From: Microtetraspora glauca
Lineage (GTDB): Bacteria; Actinomycetota; Actinomycetes; Streptomycetales; Streptomycetaceae
Assembly (NCBI GenBank): GCA_000721275.1
Contig: JOFO01000001.1
Coordinates: forward strand, 62,001-126,000
Reading direction: 5' to 3'
DNA: 64,000 nucleotides
The notes under the pieces are model-generated. The model did not search any database. It had not been told where the DNA came from and was given only the letters and a program-made list of their open reading frames with translations. A program made the translations under genes and the position numbers. Below are positions 1-8,935 of the stretch, piece by piece (positions within the stretch are counted from its first letter, which is position 1; every line of letters starts with the position of its first letter).

Positions 1-538
1 TGCCGACGGCCTTGGCCAGTTCGGTGAAGTTCTTCTTCATCGTGGCCAGCTGGGGCTTGGTGGTGTACGTGAACGACAGGACGGGGGCGATGGCCTGGAG
101 CTGCTTGAGGTTGGCCTTGGAGCGGTCGTTGTCGACGACGATCAGGTCGGGCTGGAGCGCCTTGATCTTCTCCAGGCTGGGCTCGTTGCGGTTGCCGACG
201 TCCGTGACCTCGGCGGGCAGGGCGGCGCCCTTGGCGGTGATCCAGGTGGCGTAGCCCTTGTTGTCGGCGTTGCCGACCGGGGCGACGCCCAGGGCGACGA
301 GCTCCTCGGCGTACGTCCACTCCAGGGTGACGACCTTCGCGGCGGGCTTGTCCAGCGAGACCTTGCCCTGGGCGGTGTCGACGGTGATCGCGCCGGTGGC
401 GGCGGTGTCGCCGGTCGCCTTCCCGCCCGAGGAGCCGTTGTTCGACTCGCCGACGGTGCCGGATCCGCAGCCGGCGGCGGTGAGCGCGAGGGCGAGGGCG
501 GCGCCGCCCGTGACGAGGGCGCGCAGCATTCTCTGCAT
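1..538 (-). CDS. Iron-siderophore ABC transporter substrate-binding lipoprotein (partial, C-terminus off the left edge)
   Basis: The N-terminal 179 residues read as a lipoprotein signal (MQRMLRALVTGG, then AAGC lipobox with Cys near residue 24), a Ser/Gly/Asn linker, and a periplasmic-binding fold of the FecB/FhuD type. The segment VVTLEWTYAEELVALGVAPVG and the later 'QPDLIVVDNDRS' are typical of class III siderophore-binding proteins. The protein would be tethered outside the membrane to capture a ferric siderophore. The start ATG at 538 follows a GGAAGAGAG-like site; the ATG at 529 is an alternative. It lies 137 nt downstream of the ABC ATPase on the same strand, so the two probably share the iron-box promoter. 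The permeases are presumably outside the window. Ligand unknown. Confidence 0.85.
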   Translation of the reverse strand, partial: MQRMLRALVTGGAALALALTAAGCGSGTVGESNNGSSGGKATGDTAATGAITVDTAQGKVSLDKPAAKVVTLEWTYAEELVALGVAPVGNADNKGYATWITAKGAALPAEVTDVGNRNEPSLEKIKALQPDLIVVDNDRSKANLKQLQAIAPVLSFTYTTKPQLATMKKNFTELAKAVG

Positions 539-675
539 GGTGTCTCTCTTCCGTGTGTGCGGGAGGGCGGGAGGGAGGTACGGGGCGTACGGGGCGACCG
601 CCGCGCCCGCGGGCGTACGCCGGGACTCGCCGGGCCGCCGGGCGCGACGGTCCGGCGGCCCGGCGCAGCGGTGGT

Positions 676-1482
676 TCAGGGGGTGGCCGGGGCCGCTTCG
701 GTCCGCCGGGGGAAGCAGGCCAGGTGTCCGGTCTCGGGGTCGCGGACGACGTGGACGCGCAGTCCGAAGGCCCGTTCGATGACCTCGGGGGTGATGACGG
801 CGTCCGGGGCGCCGGCCGCGGCGACGCCGCCGTCGGCGACCACGACGACCTCGTCGGCGTAGGCCGCCGCCTGCATCAGGTCGTGCAGGACCACGCCGCA
901 GGCGATGCCGTACTCGCGGGCCAGCCGGCGCACCACGTCGAGCACGTCGAACTGGTGCCGCATGTCGAGGTACGTGGTGGGCTCGTCGAGCAGCAGGATG
1001 TCCGCGCGCTGCGCCAGCACCATGGCGAGCCAGGCGCGCTGGCGCTCGCCGCCGGAGAGTTCGTCGAGCCGCCGGTCGACGAGGGGGCGGGCGTCGGTGA
1101 CGTCGAGGGCCCAGTCGATCGCCTCGGCGTCCTCGGCGGTGTGCCGGGCGAGGGCGCCGCGGTGGGCGTACCGGCCGTGGCGCACGAGCTCACGGACCGT
1201 CACCCCGGCGGGTGCCTGGGAGGATTGGGGAAGGAAGGCCAGGCGCTGGGAGAGCGCGCGGCGGCCGAGGGAGCCGAGCGGTTCGCCGTCGACGCGGACC
1301 TCGCCGCCGAGGGGCGGGAGCAGACCGGCCACGGTGCGCAACAGGGTGGACTTCCCGCACCCGTTGGGCCCGACGAGGACGGTGATCTCACCGCTCCGTA
1401 AGGACAGGCCCACCCGCTTCAGTACGGTGCGCCCGCCATGCCCGACGTCCAGGTCGCTCGCCACGAGGCGGACATCACTCAT
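676..1482 (-). CDS. Iron-siderophore ABC transporter ATP-binding protein (FecE/FepC type)
   Basis: This 268-residue protein is the usual length for a stand-alone importer ATPase. Walker A is GPNGCGKST near residue 38, the signature is LSGGERQRA near residue 142, and Walker B with catalytic Glu is DILLLDEPTTYLD. The FecE/FepC-like 'LARRLAREYG...VVLHDLMQAAAYAD' H-loop region follows. It would energise ferric-siderophore import together with the lipoprotein encoded next. An iron box lies about 50-70 nt upstream of its ATG, so iron-dependent repression by an IdeR/DmdR-type regulator is likely. The ATG at 1482 is preceded by GGGAAGGGGG. Confidence 0.93.
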   Translation of the reverse strand: MSDVRLVASDLDVGHGGRTVLKRVGLSLRSGEITVLVGPNGCGKSTLLRTVAGLLPPLGGEVRVDGEPLGSLGRRALSQRLAFLPQSSQAPAGVTVRELVRHGRYAHRGALARHTAEDAEAIDWALDVTDARPLVDRRLDELSGGERQRAWLAMVLAQRADILLLDEPTTYLDMRHQFDVLDVVRRLAREYGIACGVVLHDLMQAAAYADEVVVVADGGVAAAGAPDAVITPEVIERAFGLRVHVVRDPETGHLACFPRRTEAAPATP

Positions 1483-1533
1483 GGGACACCCCCTTCCCTC
1501 CCATCGCCGGAACCGACCGCGCCACCATACAAC

Positions 1534-1552
1534 TTAGGTAAGGCACGCCTAA
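1534..1552. promoter_or_regulatory. Iron box (IdeR/DmdR1 operator)
   Basis: The 19-mer TTAGGTAAGGCACGCCTAA matches the actinobacterial iron-box consensus TTAGGTTAGGCTAACCTAA at 15 of 19 positions, with perfect outer arms (TTAGG/CCTAA). It sits upstream of the siderophore ATPase gene, where it would repress transcription when iron is plentiful. Confidence 0.88.
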
Positions 1553-1739
1553 CGGTTCCTGTGTCCCCTCCCCCGCTTGTGACCATGTCGAGACCTGCCG
1601 CACCCCCGCGCGCCCCCTCGCACCCCCGCAACCCCCTTGCGAGGCAGGGTTTTTGAGCCACGGAAGTGACGGAAAGAGGTCGGTGCGGCGAGGACGGGCG
1701 GCTCCTCCGGGCACGGGCGGCTACGCCGGGGACGGACGT

Positions 1740-2219
1740 CTACTCGGCGGACTCGGCGTCGCGGGGCGCCCGCGCCGCCCTCCGCCTCCGGTACACCACC
1801 GCGCCGGCCGCCGCGAGCAGCAGGACCGCCACCCCGGCCATCCCGAGCGCCGTGTGCTCGGCGAAGAGCCGCGCCAGCGCCGCGAACACGCCGAGCCCCA
1901 GGGTCGCGTACACCAGCGCCCAGGCCGCTCCTCCGACGAACAGCGCGGGGAGGTAGCGCGGCAGTGGCATGCGCATGCTGCCCGCGAGGAAGTTGGCGGC
2001 GGTCTGGAAGCCGACGGTCAGGAAGGAGACGGCGACCACCGGAGCGCCCCAGCGCTGGATGGCCCGCTCGGCGCGCTGGAAGCGGGCGGTGGAGATCCGT
2101 GCGGCGAACCTGCTGCGGCGGGCGCCGGCACCGGCCAGCCAGCCGAGGGCGAAGGTCCCGCCGGCCCGGAGGAGCACGATGACGTACAGGCCGGCGGCGG
2201 TGAGCGCGATCTTATCCAC
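1740..2219 (-). CDS. VTT/DedA-like (SNARE-associated) membrane protein
   Basis: This 159-residue protein starts at a GTG with a weak ribosome site. It has a hydrophobic N-terminal helix, then 'RFQRAERAIQRWGAPVV' followed by two helices. The RWG, the Gly-rich turns and the position of this re-entrant block fit the VTT (DedA) family, though it is shorter than the roughly 200 residues typical. A final helix runs into a Y-R-R-R-R-R tail predicted to be cytoplasmic. Family members act in lipid carrier or lipid scrambling at the inner membrane; the substrate here is unknown. It is transcribed alone, tail-to-head with the iron operon about 190 nt away. Confidence 0.7.
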   Translation of the reverse strand: MDKIALTAAGLYVIVLLRAGGTFALGWLAGAGARRSRFAARISTARFQRAERAIQRWGAPVVAVSFLTVGFQTAANFLAGSMRMPLPRYLPALFVGGAAWALVYATLGLGVFAALARLFAEHTALGMAGVAVLLLAAAGAVVYRRRRAARAPRDAESAE

Positions 2220-2657
2220 GGCGGCCCGTCCGGTTCGCGGCGAGCGGGCCCGCGGGCCGGGCGGTCCGGTCCACGCGTCCTGTCGCGGCGGGGCCGCGTC
2301 GGGCGCCCGCCCGGTCTCGGTCCTTCACGTCCGCTCCGCCTCCGCCCGTTCCGACCCGCCTCCGTCGAGGCGGCACCGGCGTCCCAGCCTGGCGCACCGG
2401 GCCGGGCCCACCCGGCACAGCCAGATTAGCCGAACGCGCGTACGCCGAATACGGCCCCTCGCGCGCCCCCTCCCGGCGGGGCCGCCCGGCCGGCCCGCAC
2501 GGAGTCAGGACGCATCCCGCCCGGACCCCCGTCCTGAGCCCGCTCGGCGCCCCCGCCCCAGGCCCGGCAAAAAGTCACGGACGCCCCTGTTTGCCCCTCG
2601 GGGTGAAGGGCACGCGCCAGGCGACAGCATGCGAGGACGAGCCGACGGGGGTGACCC
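2220..2657. other. Intergenic region, no supported gene
   Basis: The 438 bases between the divergent VTT gene and the small stress-type operon are extremely GC-rich. All open frames here look like coding shadows with Arg/Pro-rich translations. It presumably holds the two divergent promoters, but I could not fix a -10/-35 pair or an operator. Confidence 0.5.
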
Positions 2658-2861
2658 GTGATGCCCGAACCGGGAAGCAAGAAGTACGACACCCGGCACG
2701 CGAGGGCGCGCAAGGACGCCGAGGACGCGGGCACACCGGACGCGAAGGCGAACGACGAGGCCAACGAGTCCCTGCAGCGGGACCCCCGGTGGCGGAGCAG
2801 CGGCCCGCGGACCGAGCGCGGCCGGGGACCGAAGGGCGAGCGGCCGGAGCAGGGCGACTGA
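2658..2861 (+). CDS. Small hydrophilic hypothetical protein
   Basis: The 67-residue product (66 if the ATG at 2661 is used; GTG and ATG are adjacent) is very charged and rich in Lys/Asp/Glu/Arg, with no hydrophobic core. It resembles the small, probably disordered stress-associated proteins common upstream of baeRF-type genes in Streptomyces. No catalytic motif is visible. It precedes the baeRF2-like gene by 58 nt on the same strand and probably shares its transcript. Confidence 0.5.
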   Translation: MMPEPGSKKYDTRHARARKDAEDAGTPDAKANDEANESLQRDPRWRSSGPRTERGRGPKGERPEQGD

Positions 2862-2919
2862 CCCGCGGCACCGGCCGGGCCGGGGCCGTGGCCCCTTTCG
2901 AGTGCGAGGAGCGATCATC

Positions 2920-4068
2920 GTGAAGCTGGACTTCCTGGAACCCCTGACCCTGGGGAAAGGCCCCTGGGCCAGTGTGTACGCCACGACCGGCCCGGCCGAC
3001 GAGGCGAGCGCGGCCCGCCGGGAGCTGTCCTGGCGGGAGGTGTGCGCGTCGCTCGTCGACCAGGGCGCGGACGGGGCGACGGTGAGGGCGGTACGGGCGG
3101 CGCTGGAGCGCTCGTCGCCGGACGCCGAACCCCGCGCCATGGCGCTCTTCGCCTCGGAGGGCCGCGTCGTCCTGGAGTGTCCGCTGACGCACGCCCCCGG
3201 GCGGGCGGACGTCACCTGGTCCGACCTGCCGCACCTCTCCCCCCTGCTCGAACTGGCCGGGCAGGAGCCGCCGTGCCTCGTCGCCCGCGTCGACCGGTCG
3301 GGCGCCGACCTCGAACTGCACGACGTCGGCCGCGGCACGGACGTCGGCGAGGTCGAGGGCCGCGACTGGCCGCTGCGCCGCGCCTCGGCGGGCGACTGGT
3401 CGGTGAAGCACTTCGACGCGTCCGTCGAGAACACCTGGGAGGAGAACGCGGCGCTCGTCGCCCAGGAGATCGCCGCCGCCTGCGGCTCGACCGGCGCCGA
3501 GTTGGTCGTGCTGGCGGGCGGGGCGCGGGAGTGCCACGCCGTCCGGGACGCCCTGCCGCCCGCCCTGCGCGAGGCGACGACGATCAGCGAGCACGGCGGC
3601 CGGGCGGCGGGCGCGGACAGCGACGGCCTGATGGCCGACGTCCGGGCGGCCCGCATGGACCACGTGGCCCGGCGCACCGAGGCCGTACTCGACCGCTTCC
3701 GGGCCGGCCGCAACGCCTCCGGCCGCCCCGACGCCGCCGTCGAGGGCGTCCCGGCCGTCGTGGAGGCCGCGCAGGAGCACCGCATCGACACCCTGCTGCT
3801 CCGGGGCACGGGCCCGGACCTGAACCGCGAGGTGTGGGTGGGGGACGAACCCGACCAGATGGCCGTGCGCCGCTCCGAGGCGAGCCTGCTGGGCGCGGAG
3901 CACCCTCGCTCCGCCCGCGCGGACGACGCGCTGCTCCTCAGCACCGCCGCGGCCGGCGGGGAAGCGGTCGTCCTGCCGGGTGACGGCGCGGAGGGCGCGC
4001 CGGCCGGCGGGATCGGGGCGCTGCTCCGGTGGCCGATGAGCAGCGAGGAACGGGCAGCGGCCCACTGA
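2920..4068 (+). CDS. baeRF2-family protein (archaeal/eukaryotic release-factor-like, Rv2629 type)
   Basis: GTG at 2920 is chosen because GAGGAG lies 8 nt upstream; the frame is open 18 nt further. The 382-residue product begins VKLDFLEPL and ends with a C-terminal region of the eRF1-domain-3 type ('EHRIDTLLLRG...'). The middle has the 'SVENTWEENAALVAQEIA...LVVLAG' block typical of the Rv2629-like baeRF2 family. These proteins are proposed ribosome-associated factors in stress or dormancy. It is followed 15 nt later by a DUF2795 gene and then a DUF3140 gene, a common Streptomyces stress set. Confidence 0.75.
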   Translation: MKLDFLEPLTLGKGPWASVYATTGPADEASAARRELSWREVCASLVDQGADGATVRAVRAALERSSPDAEPRAMALFASEGRVVLECPLTHAPGRADVTWSDLPHLSPLLELAGQEPPCLVARVDRSGADLELHDVGRGTDVGEVEGRDWPLRRASAGDWSVKHFDASVENTWEENAALVAQEIAAACGSTGAELVVLAGGARECHAVRDALPPALREATTISEHGGRAAGADSDGLMADVRAARMDHVARRTEAVLDRFRAGRNASGRPDAAVEGVPAVVEAAQEHRIDTLLLRGTGPDLNREVWVGDEPDQMAVRRSEASLLGAEHPRSARADDALLLSTAAAGGEAVVLPGDGAEGAPAGGIGALLRWPMSSEERAAAH

Positions 4069-4083
4069 CCGAGGAAAGGCGCG

Positions 4084-4440
4084 ATGACCATGCAGCGCGG
4101 CAGCAACCCGGTGGGACCCCGCCGGGACGACGAGATGAAGCACGAGCTCCAGGGCTACCTGAAGTCGGGGCAGCCGACCCACGCGGAGGACTTCCACGAT
4201 CCCGAACCGCCCGCCGACGACGACCCGGCGGCGGCGGCGCCGTCGGGCAGCCTGGAGGCCGAGGTGGCCCGCCACCTCCCGCGCGCGTCCTTCCCCACCG
4301 ACGCGCGGACGCTGCTCACCGCCCTGGAGGAGGAACACGCCCCGGGCGACCTGGTGGACGCGGTGCGCGGGCTGCCCGAGGACGCCCGGTTCGAGTCGCC
4401 CGCCGACGTGGCGCGCGCCCTCGGCCGGCGGGCGGCGTGA
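4084..4440 (+). CDS. DUF2795 domain protein
   Basis: The 118-residue product has a hydrophilic N-terminus containing 'RRDDEMKHELQGYL' and an acidic Pro/Asp-rich linker. A C-terminal DUF2795 domain follows (about residues 55-115: 'VARHLPRASFPTDARTLL' then 'LPEDARFESPADVARAL'). DUF2795 is a small helical domain of unknown role, frequent in actinobacterial stress loci. The gene starts 15 nt after the baeRF2-like gene, with GAGGAAAGG as ribosome site. Confidence 0.75.
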   Translation: MTMQRGSNPVGPRRDDEMKHELQGYLKSGQPTHAEDFHDPEPPADDDPAAAAPSGSLEAEVARHLPRASFPTDARTLLTALEEEHAPGDLVDAVRGLPEDARFESPADVARALGRRAA

Positions 4441-4462
4441 GAGGGCCGGAGGAGGCGATCCC

Positions 4463-4810
4463 ATGACCTCCGCGGTGAGCGAAGAGACGTGGAACGAGTT
4501 CCATACCGTCGTGAACATGACGTCCCGCGAACTGGCGGACTGGCTGCGCACCCAGGCGGCCGGCGAGGACACCGAGCAGCCCCCGCCGCACGCCGGCCAC
4601 GAGACCGGCCGCCAGGTGCTCGCCATCCTCGCGAAGCGCTTCGGCGACCTCACCGAGGCCGACGCGGAGGTGATGCGGAAGGTCATCGACACCGTCCGCT
4701 CCCAGCGCCCGCCCGACCTGGCCCCCACGGCCGGCGACGGCAACTGGCGCCACTCCCTCATGAACCTGGGCCACGACCCGCTGAAACCCCCTTCGTCACC
4801 GGGAGGTTGA
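4463..4810 (+). CDS. DUF3140 domain protein
   Basis: The 115-residue product matches the DUF3140 pattern: 'WNEFHTVVNMTSRELADWL', then a Gln/Pro/His stretch, 'KRFGDLTEADAEVMRKVID' and a C-terminal 'NWRHSLMNLGHDP'. The family is small, cytoplasmic, of unknown function, and often annotated as a DNA-binding-like stress protein. It is 22 nt downstream of the DUF2795 gene behind GGAGGAGG, and a strong hairpin follows, so it is the last gene of this unit. Confidence 0.8.
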   Translation: MTSAVSEETWNEFHTVVNMTSRELADWLRTQAAGEDTEQPPPHAGHETGRQVLAILAKRFGDLTEADAEVMRKVIDTVRSQRPPDLAPTAGDGNWRHSLMNLGHDPLKPPSSPGG

Positions 4811-4837
4811 CGGATCCGGCCCGGCCGACGGGTACGC

Positions 4838-4880
4838 CGGGAGGTGCGGAAGCCACAGGCAGTGGCTTCCGCACCTCCCG
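4838..4880 (+). terminator. Strong hairpin terminator after the DUF3140 gene
   Basis: A perfect 19-bp stem (CGGGAGGTGCGGAAGCCAC with its complement) closes a 5-nt loop, AGGCA. There is no long T-tract, as is usual in Streptomyces. The 274 bases from here to the NRPS start contain no supported gene. Confidence 0.85.
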
Positions 4881-5154
4881 GTTCTGTCGGTCCGGGCCAG
4901 TTCCCCCTGCACCCGCTGCGCGTCACCGGACGCCGGGTCCTCATCCGCTACGACGGGTCGGCCGCGGCTTCCTGACGGCCCCTCACGGGGGCGGTCGGGC
5001 GGGGAGCGGAGGGGCTGGTTACCCTGCGTCCGGCGCGCGGGCTCCCGGACGGGTCCGCCCCCGCGCGCCCGCCACCACGGGCCGGTCGGCCACCGGCCCC
5101 GGCTCCGCCGTGCGCCGGGCGACCGTCCCCTTCCGGACAGGACACGACACGCCC

Positions 5155-8100
5155 ATGCTCGACGAGACCCCGGCCGGCACCGCGGTGCCGGCCGAACGGC
5201 CCTCCCCCGCCCCGTACACCCCTCGGGCGACCGCTCCGCCGGCCGGGGATCCCCCGGCGGAACCGTGGGCGGCGATCGCCCACTTCGCCGCGCGGACGCC
5301 GCACGCGCCGGCCCTGGGCGACAGCCGGCGCACCGTGACGTACGGGGAACTGGCCCAGCGCGTGCGGCGGCGCTCCGCCCGGCTGCGCGCGCGGGGCATC
5401 GGGCCCGGTGACGTGGTGGGCATCCTGCTGCCCCGGGGCGCGGACTTCGCGGAGACCGTCCTGGCGGTCTGGCACGCCGGGGCGGCCTACCTGCCCCTGG
5501 ATCCGGCCCACGGCACGGCGTGGACGGCCGACGGTCTCCGGCAGGCCGGGGCCGTGCTGTGCCTCACCCGCGCCGAGGACGCGGCAACCACCGTCTCCGG
5601 CCTGCCGGTTCCGGTGCTCGACCTGGCCCGCCTCGACGCGGCCCGGCCGCCCGTCGTCCCCTCTCAGGGGCGGCCGGAGGGCGGGGCGCCGGAGCCGGGC
5701 AGCTGGGCGTACCTCATCCGGACGTCGGGCAGCACCGGGCGTCCCAAGCTCGTGCCGGTCACCCACGGCGGACTGCCCCACCTGGTGGCGGCGCAGCGGC
5801 ACGCGATCGCGGGACTCGGACCGGGCAGCGTGGTCCTGCAGGTGTTCACTCCGCTGTTCGACGGGTGGGTCTTCGACCTGCTCCTCGCGCTCGGCCACGG
5901 CGGGCACCTCGAAGTGCTCGACGGGGAACGGCTGGGCCGCCCGCTGCACGCCGTGGCCGCCGAGACCGGCACCACGCACGCGACGGTGCCGGCGGTCCTC
6001 GCCCGCACCCTGCGGCCCGCGGACTTCCCCGGGCTCAGGGTGCTGCTGAGCGCGGGGGACGTCTGCCTGCCGGAGACCGCCCGGCGGTGGGCCGGGCACG
6101 TCCAGTTCGTCAACGGGTACGGGCCGACCGAGGCGACCGTCTGCGCGACCCTGCACACGGTCGACCCCGCGGCACCGCCGTCCGGCACCGTGCCCGTCGG
6201 CCGTCCCGTGCCCGGCCGGACGATCCTGCTCCTGGACGACGCCCTGCGGCCCGTGCCCGACGGCGCGTTCGGCGAGATATGCATCGGCGGCTGGGGTCTC
6301 ACGCCCGGCTACGTCGGTGATCCGGAGGAGACGGCGCGCCGGCTGGTCGAGGATCCCACGGGCACGGTGCCGGGGCTGATCTACCGGACGGGGGACCGGG
6401 GCCGGCTCCGGCCCGACGGCGCAGTGGAGTTCGCCGGACGCCTGGACGCGCAGACGAAGGTGAACGGGTACCGCGTCGACCCGGCGCAGGTCGAGGCGGC
6501 ACTCGTGCGCCTGCCGGGGGTCCGGGACGCGGTGGTCGTGGCGGACGAGGGGGTGGAGGGGCGGAGGCTGCTGGGCTACGTGCGGCTGAAGGACGCCACC
6601 GCCCGGCCGCGGGACGCACAAGACCCGCGGCGGGACGCCCACGAGCCGCGACGGGACGCCCGTGACCTGCGGGCCGAGCTGCGGGACGCGCTCCCGGCCC
6701 ATCTCGTGCCGGCCGCGGTGACGGTCCTGGACGCGTGGCCGCTGACGGCGTCCGGCAAGGTCGACCGGAGTCTGCTGCCGCCGCCGGGCCGGGACGCCGC
6801 GTCCGCGGCGCCGGCGTCGGGACCGGCCGCCCTGCTGTCCCGGATCGCGGGCGAGGTCCTCGGCACCGGAGCCCTGGGAGCCGGCGACTCCTTCACCGCG
6901 CACGGCGGCGGCTCGCTCCAGGCCATGGCGTTCACCGCACGCGTCCGGGCGGAGGCGGGGCTGGCCGTGCCGCTGCGGGCCGTCCTCGAAGGGACCGGGA
7001 TCGCCGCCCTCGCCGCGATGGCCGTCCCCGCCGAGGAGGACGCCCTCGCCGGGGAGGACGCCCCGCCGCTCCCCCGGCCGGCCGGCGAGAGCGCGGAACC
7101 GCCGCCCTGCTCCGCCGCCCAGCAGCGCGTGTGGCTGGCGGAGCACCTGTCCGGCGGTACGCCCGCCTACCACGCGGCCTCCGTGGCCCGGCTCCGCGGC
7201 CCCCTGCGCGCACCGTCCCTCCGCGCCGCCCTGCAGGCTCTGGTGGACCGGCACGAGGTCCTGCGCTGCCGGCTCCCCGTCCACGACGGCACCCCCCGTT
7301 ACGTGGTCGACCGCGAGGCCCGCGCGGTGATGGCGTACAGCGATCTGCGCGACGCCCCGGACGCCGGACGGGCGGCGTCCGAGGCCGCGCTCGCCGAGGC
7401 CCGCCGGCCGTTCGACCTGGCGGCGGGCCCCCTGATCCGCTGGCACCTGCTGCGGACGGCGGACGAGGAGCACGTCCTCGTGCAGACCGAGCACCACGCC
7501 GTCCACGACGGGCACTCGGCGCGGCTGCTCCTCGCCGACCTGGTGCGGGGCTACGCGGAACACGTCCGCCACGGTCGCGTCGCCGCCCGCCCCGCCGCTC
7601 CCGGCTACGGGGCGCTGACGGCCGCCGAACGCCACTGGGCCGCCGGGCCCGGGGCCGCACGCCAGCGGGCGTACTGGCGCACCGCGCTGGACGCACCGCC
7701 GCCGCCCCTGCCGCTGCCCCCACGGACGGCGTCCGGCTCCGCCTCCGGCACCGAGGGCGCGGAGCAGCGCCTCCACCTGGACGCGGAACTGATGGACGGT
7801 GTACGGGCGTTGGGGCGCGCGCACGGCGCCACCGACTTCATGGTCGCGTTCGCCGCGTACCTCGCCGTCCTGCACCGGGCGACCGGCGCGCGGGACGTGC
7901 TCGTCGGCTCGGGCATGGCGAACCGGCGCCTCCCCGGCACCGCCGGAGCCGTCGGCATGTTCGTGAACACCGTGGTGCTGCGCGGGAGGCCGCGCCCCGG
8001 GCTCCCCTTCTCCGCGTTCCTCGCGGAGGTGCGCGCGACCTGCCTCGACGCGTACGAGCACCAGGAACTGCCCTTCGAGGAGGTGATCGCCCCGCACCCG

Positions 8101-8931
8101 CGGCGCGCCGCCGGCAAGGACGACAGGAACCGGCTCGTGCAGACCGCCTTCAGCTTCCACGACACCCCCCTCGGCGCCCTCCCCGAGTGCCCCCTCGACA
8201 TCACCGTCCGCGAAGGACTTCCGCTGGGCGCGGCCAAGTTCGACCTCGGCGTGACCGGCTTCCCCCACCACGAGGTGCGGCCGGACCGCAGCGGGGTCGG
8301 CCCGGACGGCCTGCTGCGCGTCCCCCGGTCCCGGGGCCCGGTCCTCCCGGCTGACCGTCCGGCCGGCCTCACCCTGACGTGGCAGTACGCCACCTCGCGG
8401 CTCGACGACGACGCGGTGCGCGCCCTGATGGACTGCTACGAGGCCGTCCTGCGCGCGGTCGTCGACCGCCCGCACACGGTGCTGGACGAGCTTCCGTGCT
8501 GGGCTCCGCGTGCGGCCGGGTCCGTGGAGCCCTCCCCGTCGGGTCCCGGCGGCGGGCCGGCTCGGGCGGGCGGCCCGCTTCCTTCGCCGTCCGGCACCCC
8601 GGCGCGCGGGCAGCACGCCGACGCCCTCGCCCGCCTGATGGGCCGGATCCTGGGGGTGCCGGACACGCGGCCGGCGGACGACTTCCTGGCGCTCGGCGGC
8701 GACTCGCTCGGCGCGCTCCGCTTCACGCTCCTCGCCCGCGCCGAACTGGGCCTGGACATTCCCCTGAAGCAGTTCCTCAGGGCGCCGACGGCCCTGTCGG
8801 CCGCCGCGCTGGCGCGCCCGGCGGCCCTGGAGCCCATCCCGGCGCGCCCCCGGCGCCGTCCGGCACAGGCGGAAGCGGAAGCTCAACCGGCCGGTCCGGC
8901 ACGGTCGGCGGAGCCGGCGGGGAAGGAGTAG
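5155..8931 (+). CDS. Non-ribosomal peptide synthetase, A-T-C-T, no thioesterase
   Basis: The 1258-residue product starts at ATG 5155 after GGACAGGA. An adenylation domain (about 35-535) shows SGSTG (A3), NGYGPTEAT (A5), YRTGD (A7), GRLDAQTKVNGYRV (A8) and the A10 lysine in SGKVDR. A first carrier domain (about 560-640) has the phosphopantetheine Ser in GGGSL. A condensation domain (about 655-1115) has an intact HHAVHDG. A second carrier domain (about 1155-1230) has LGGDSL. There is no thioesterase, reductase or epimerase, and no second A domain, so the final carrier needs loading in trans. The specificity pocket begins F-D-G and I do not predict a substrate. The gene ends 4 nt before a condensation-like gene. 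Confidence 0.92.
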   Translation: MLDETPAGTAVPAERPSPAPYTPRATAPPAGDPPAEPWAAIAHFAARTPHAPALGDSRRTVTYGELAQRVRRRSARLRARGIGPGDVVGILLPRGADFAETVLAVWHAGAAYLPLDPAHGTAWTADGLRQAGAVLCLTRAEDAATTVSGLPVPVLDLARLDAARPPVVPSQGRPEGGAPEPGSWAYLIRTSGSTGRPKLVPVTHGGLPHLVAAQRHAIAGLGPGSVVLQVFTPLFDGWVFDLLLALGHGGHLEVLDGERLGRPLHAVAAETGTTHATVPAVLARTLRPADFPGLRVLLSAGDVCLPETARRWAGHVQFVNGYGPTEATVCATLHTVDPAAPPSGTVPVGRPVPGRTILLLDDALRPVPDGAFGEICIGGWGLTPGYVGDPEETARRLVEDPTGTVPGLIYRTGDRGRLRPDGAVEFAGRLDAQTKVNGYRVDPAQVEAALVRLPGVRDAVVVADEGVEGRRLLGYVRLKDATARPRDAQDPRRDAHEPRRDARDLRAELRDALPAHLVPAAVTVLDAWPLTASGKVDRSLLPPPGRDAASAAPASGPAALLSRIAGEVLGTGALGAGDSFTAHGGGSLQAMAFTARVRAEAGLAVPLRAVLEGTGIAALAAMAVPAEEDALAGEDAPPLPRPAGESAEPPPCSAAQQRVWLAEHLSGGTPAYHAASVARLRGPLRAPSLRAALQALVDRHEVLRCRLPVHDGTPRYVVDREARAVMAYSDLRDAPDAGRAASEAALAEARRPFDLAAGPLIRWHLLRTADEEHVLVQTEHHAVHDGHSARLLLADLVRGYAEHVRHGRVAARPAAPGYGALTAAERHWAAGPGAARQRAYWRTALDAPPPPLPLPPRTASGSASGTEGAEQRLHLDAELMDGVRALGRAHGATDFMVAFAAYLAVLHRATGARDVLVGSGMANRRLPGTAGAVGMFVNTVVLRGRPRPGLPFSAFLAEVRATCLDAYEHQELPFEEVIAPHPRRAAGKDDRNRLVQTAFSFHDTPLGALPECPLDITVREGLPLGAAKFDLGVTGFPHHEVRPDRSGVGPDGLLRVPRSRGPVLPADRPAGLTLTWQYATSRLDDDAVRALMDCYEAVLRAVVDRPHTVLDELPCWAPRAAGSVEPSPSGPGGGPARAGGPLPSPSGTPARGQHADALARLMGRILGVPDTRPADDFLALGGDSLGALRFTLLARAELGLDIPLKQFLRAPTALSAAALARPAALEPIPARPRRRPAQAEAEAQPAGPARSAEPAGKE

Positions 8932-8935
8932 ACGC

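Noticed and set aside
676..8931. Siderophore biosynthesis link between the iron uptake operon and the NRPS
   Set aside because: The two are separated by an unrelated stress operon and a strong terminator. The NRPS lacks iron boxes and siderophore tailoring genes, so proximity alone is not evidence.
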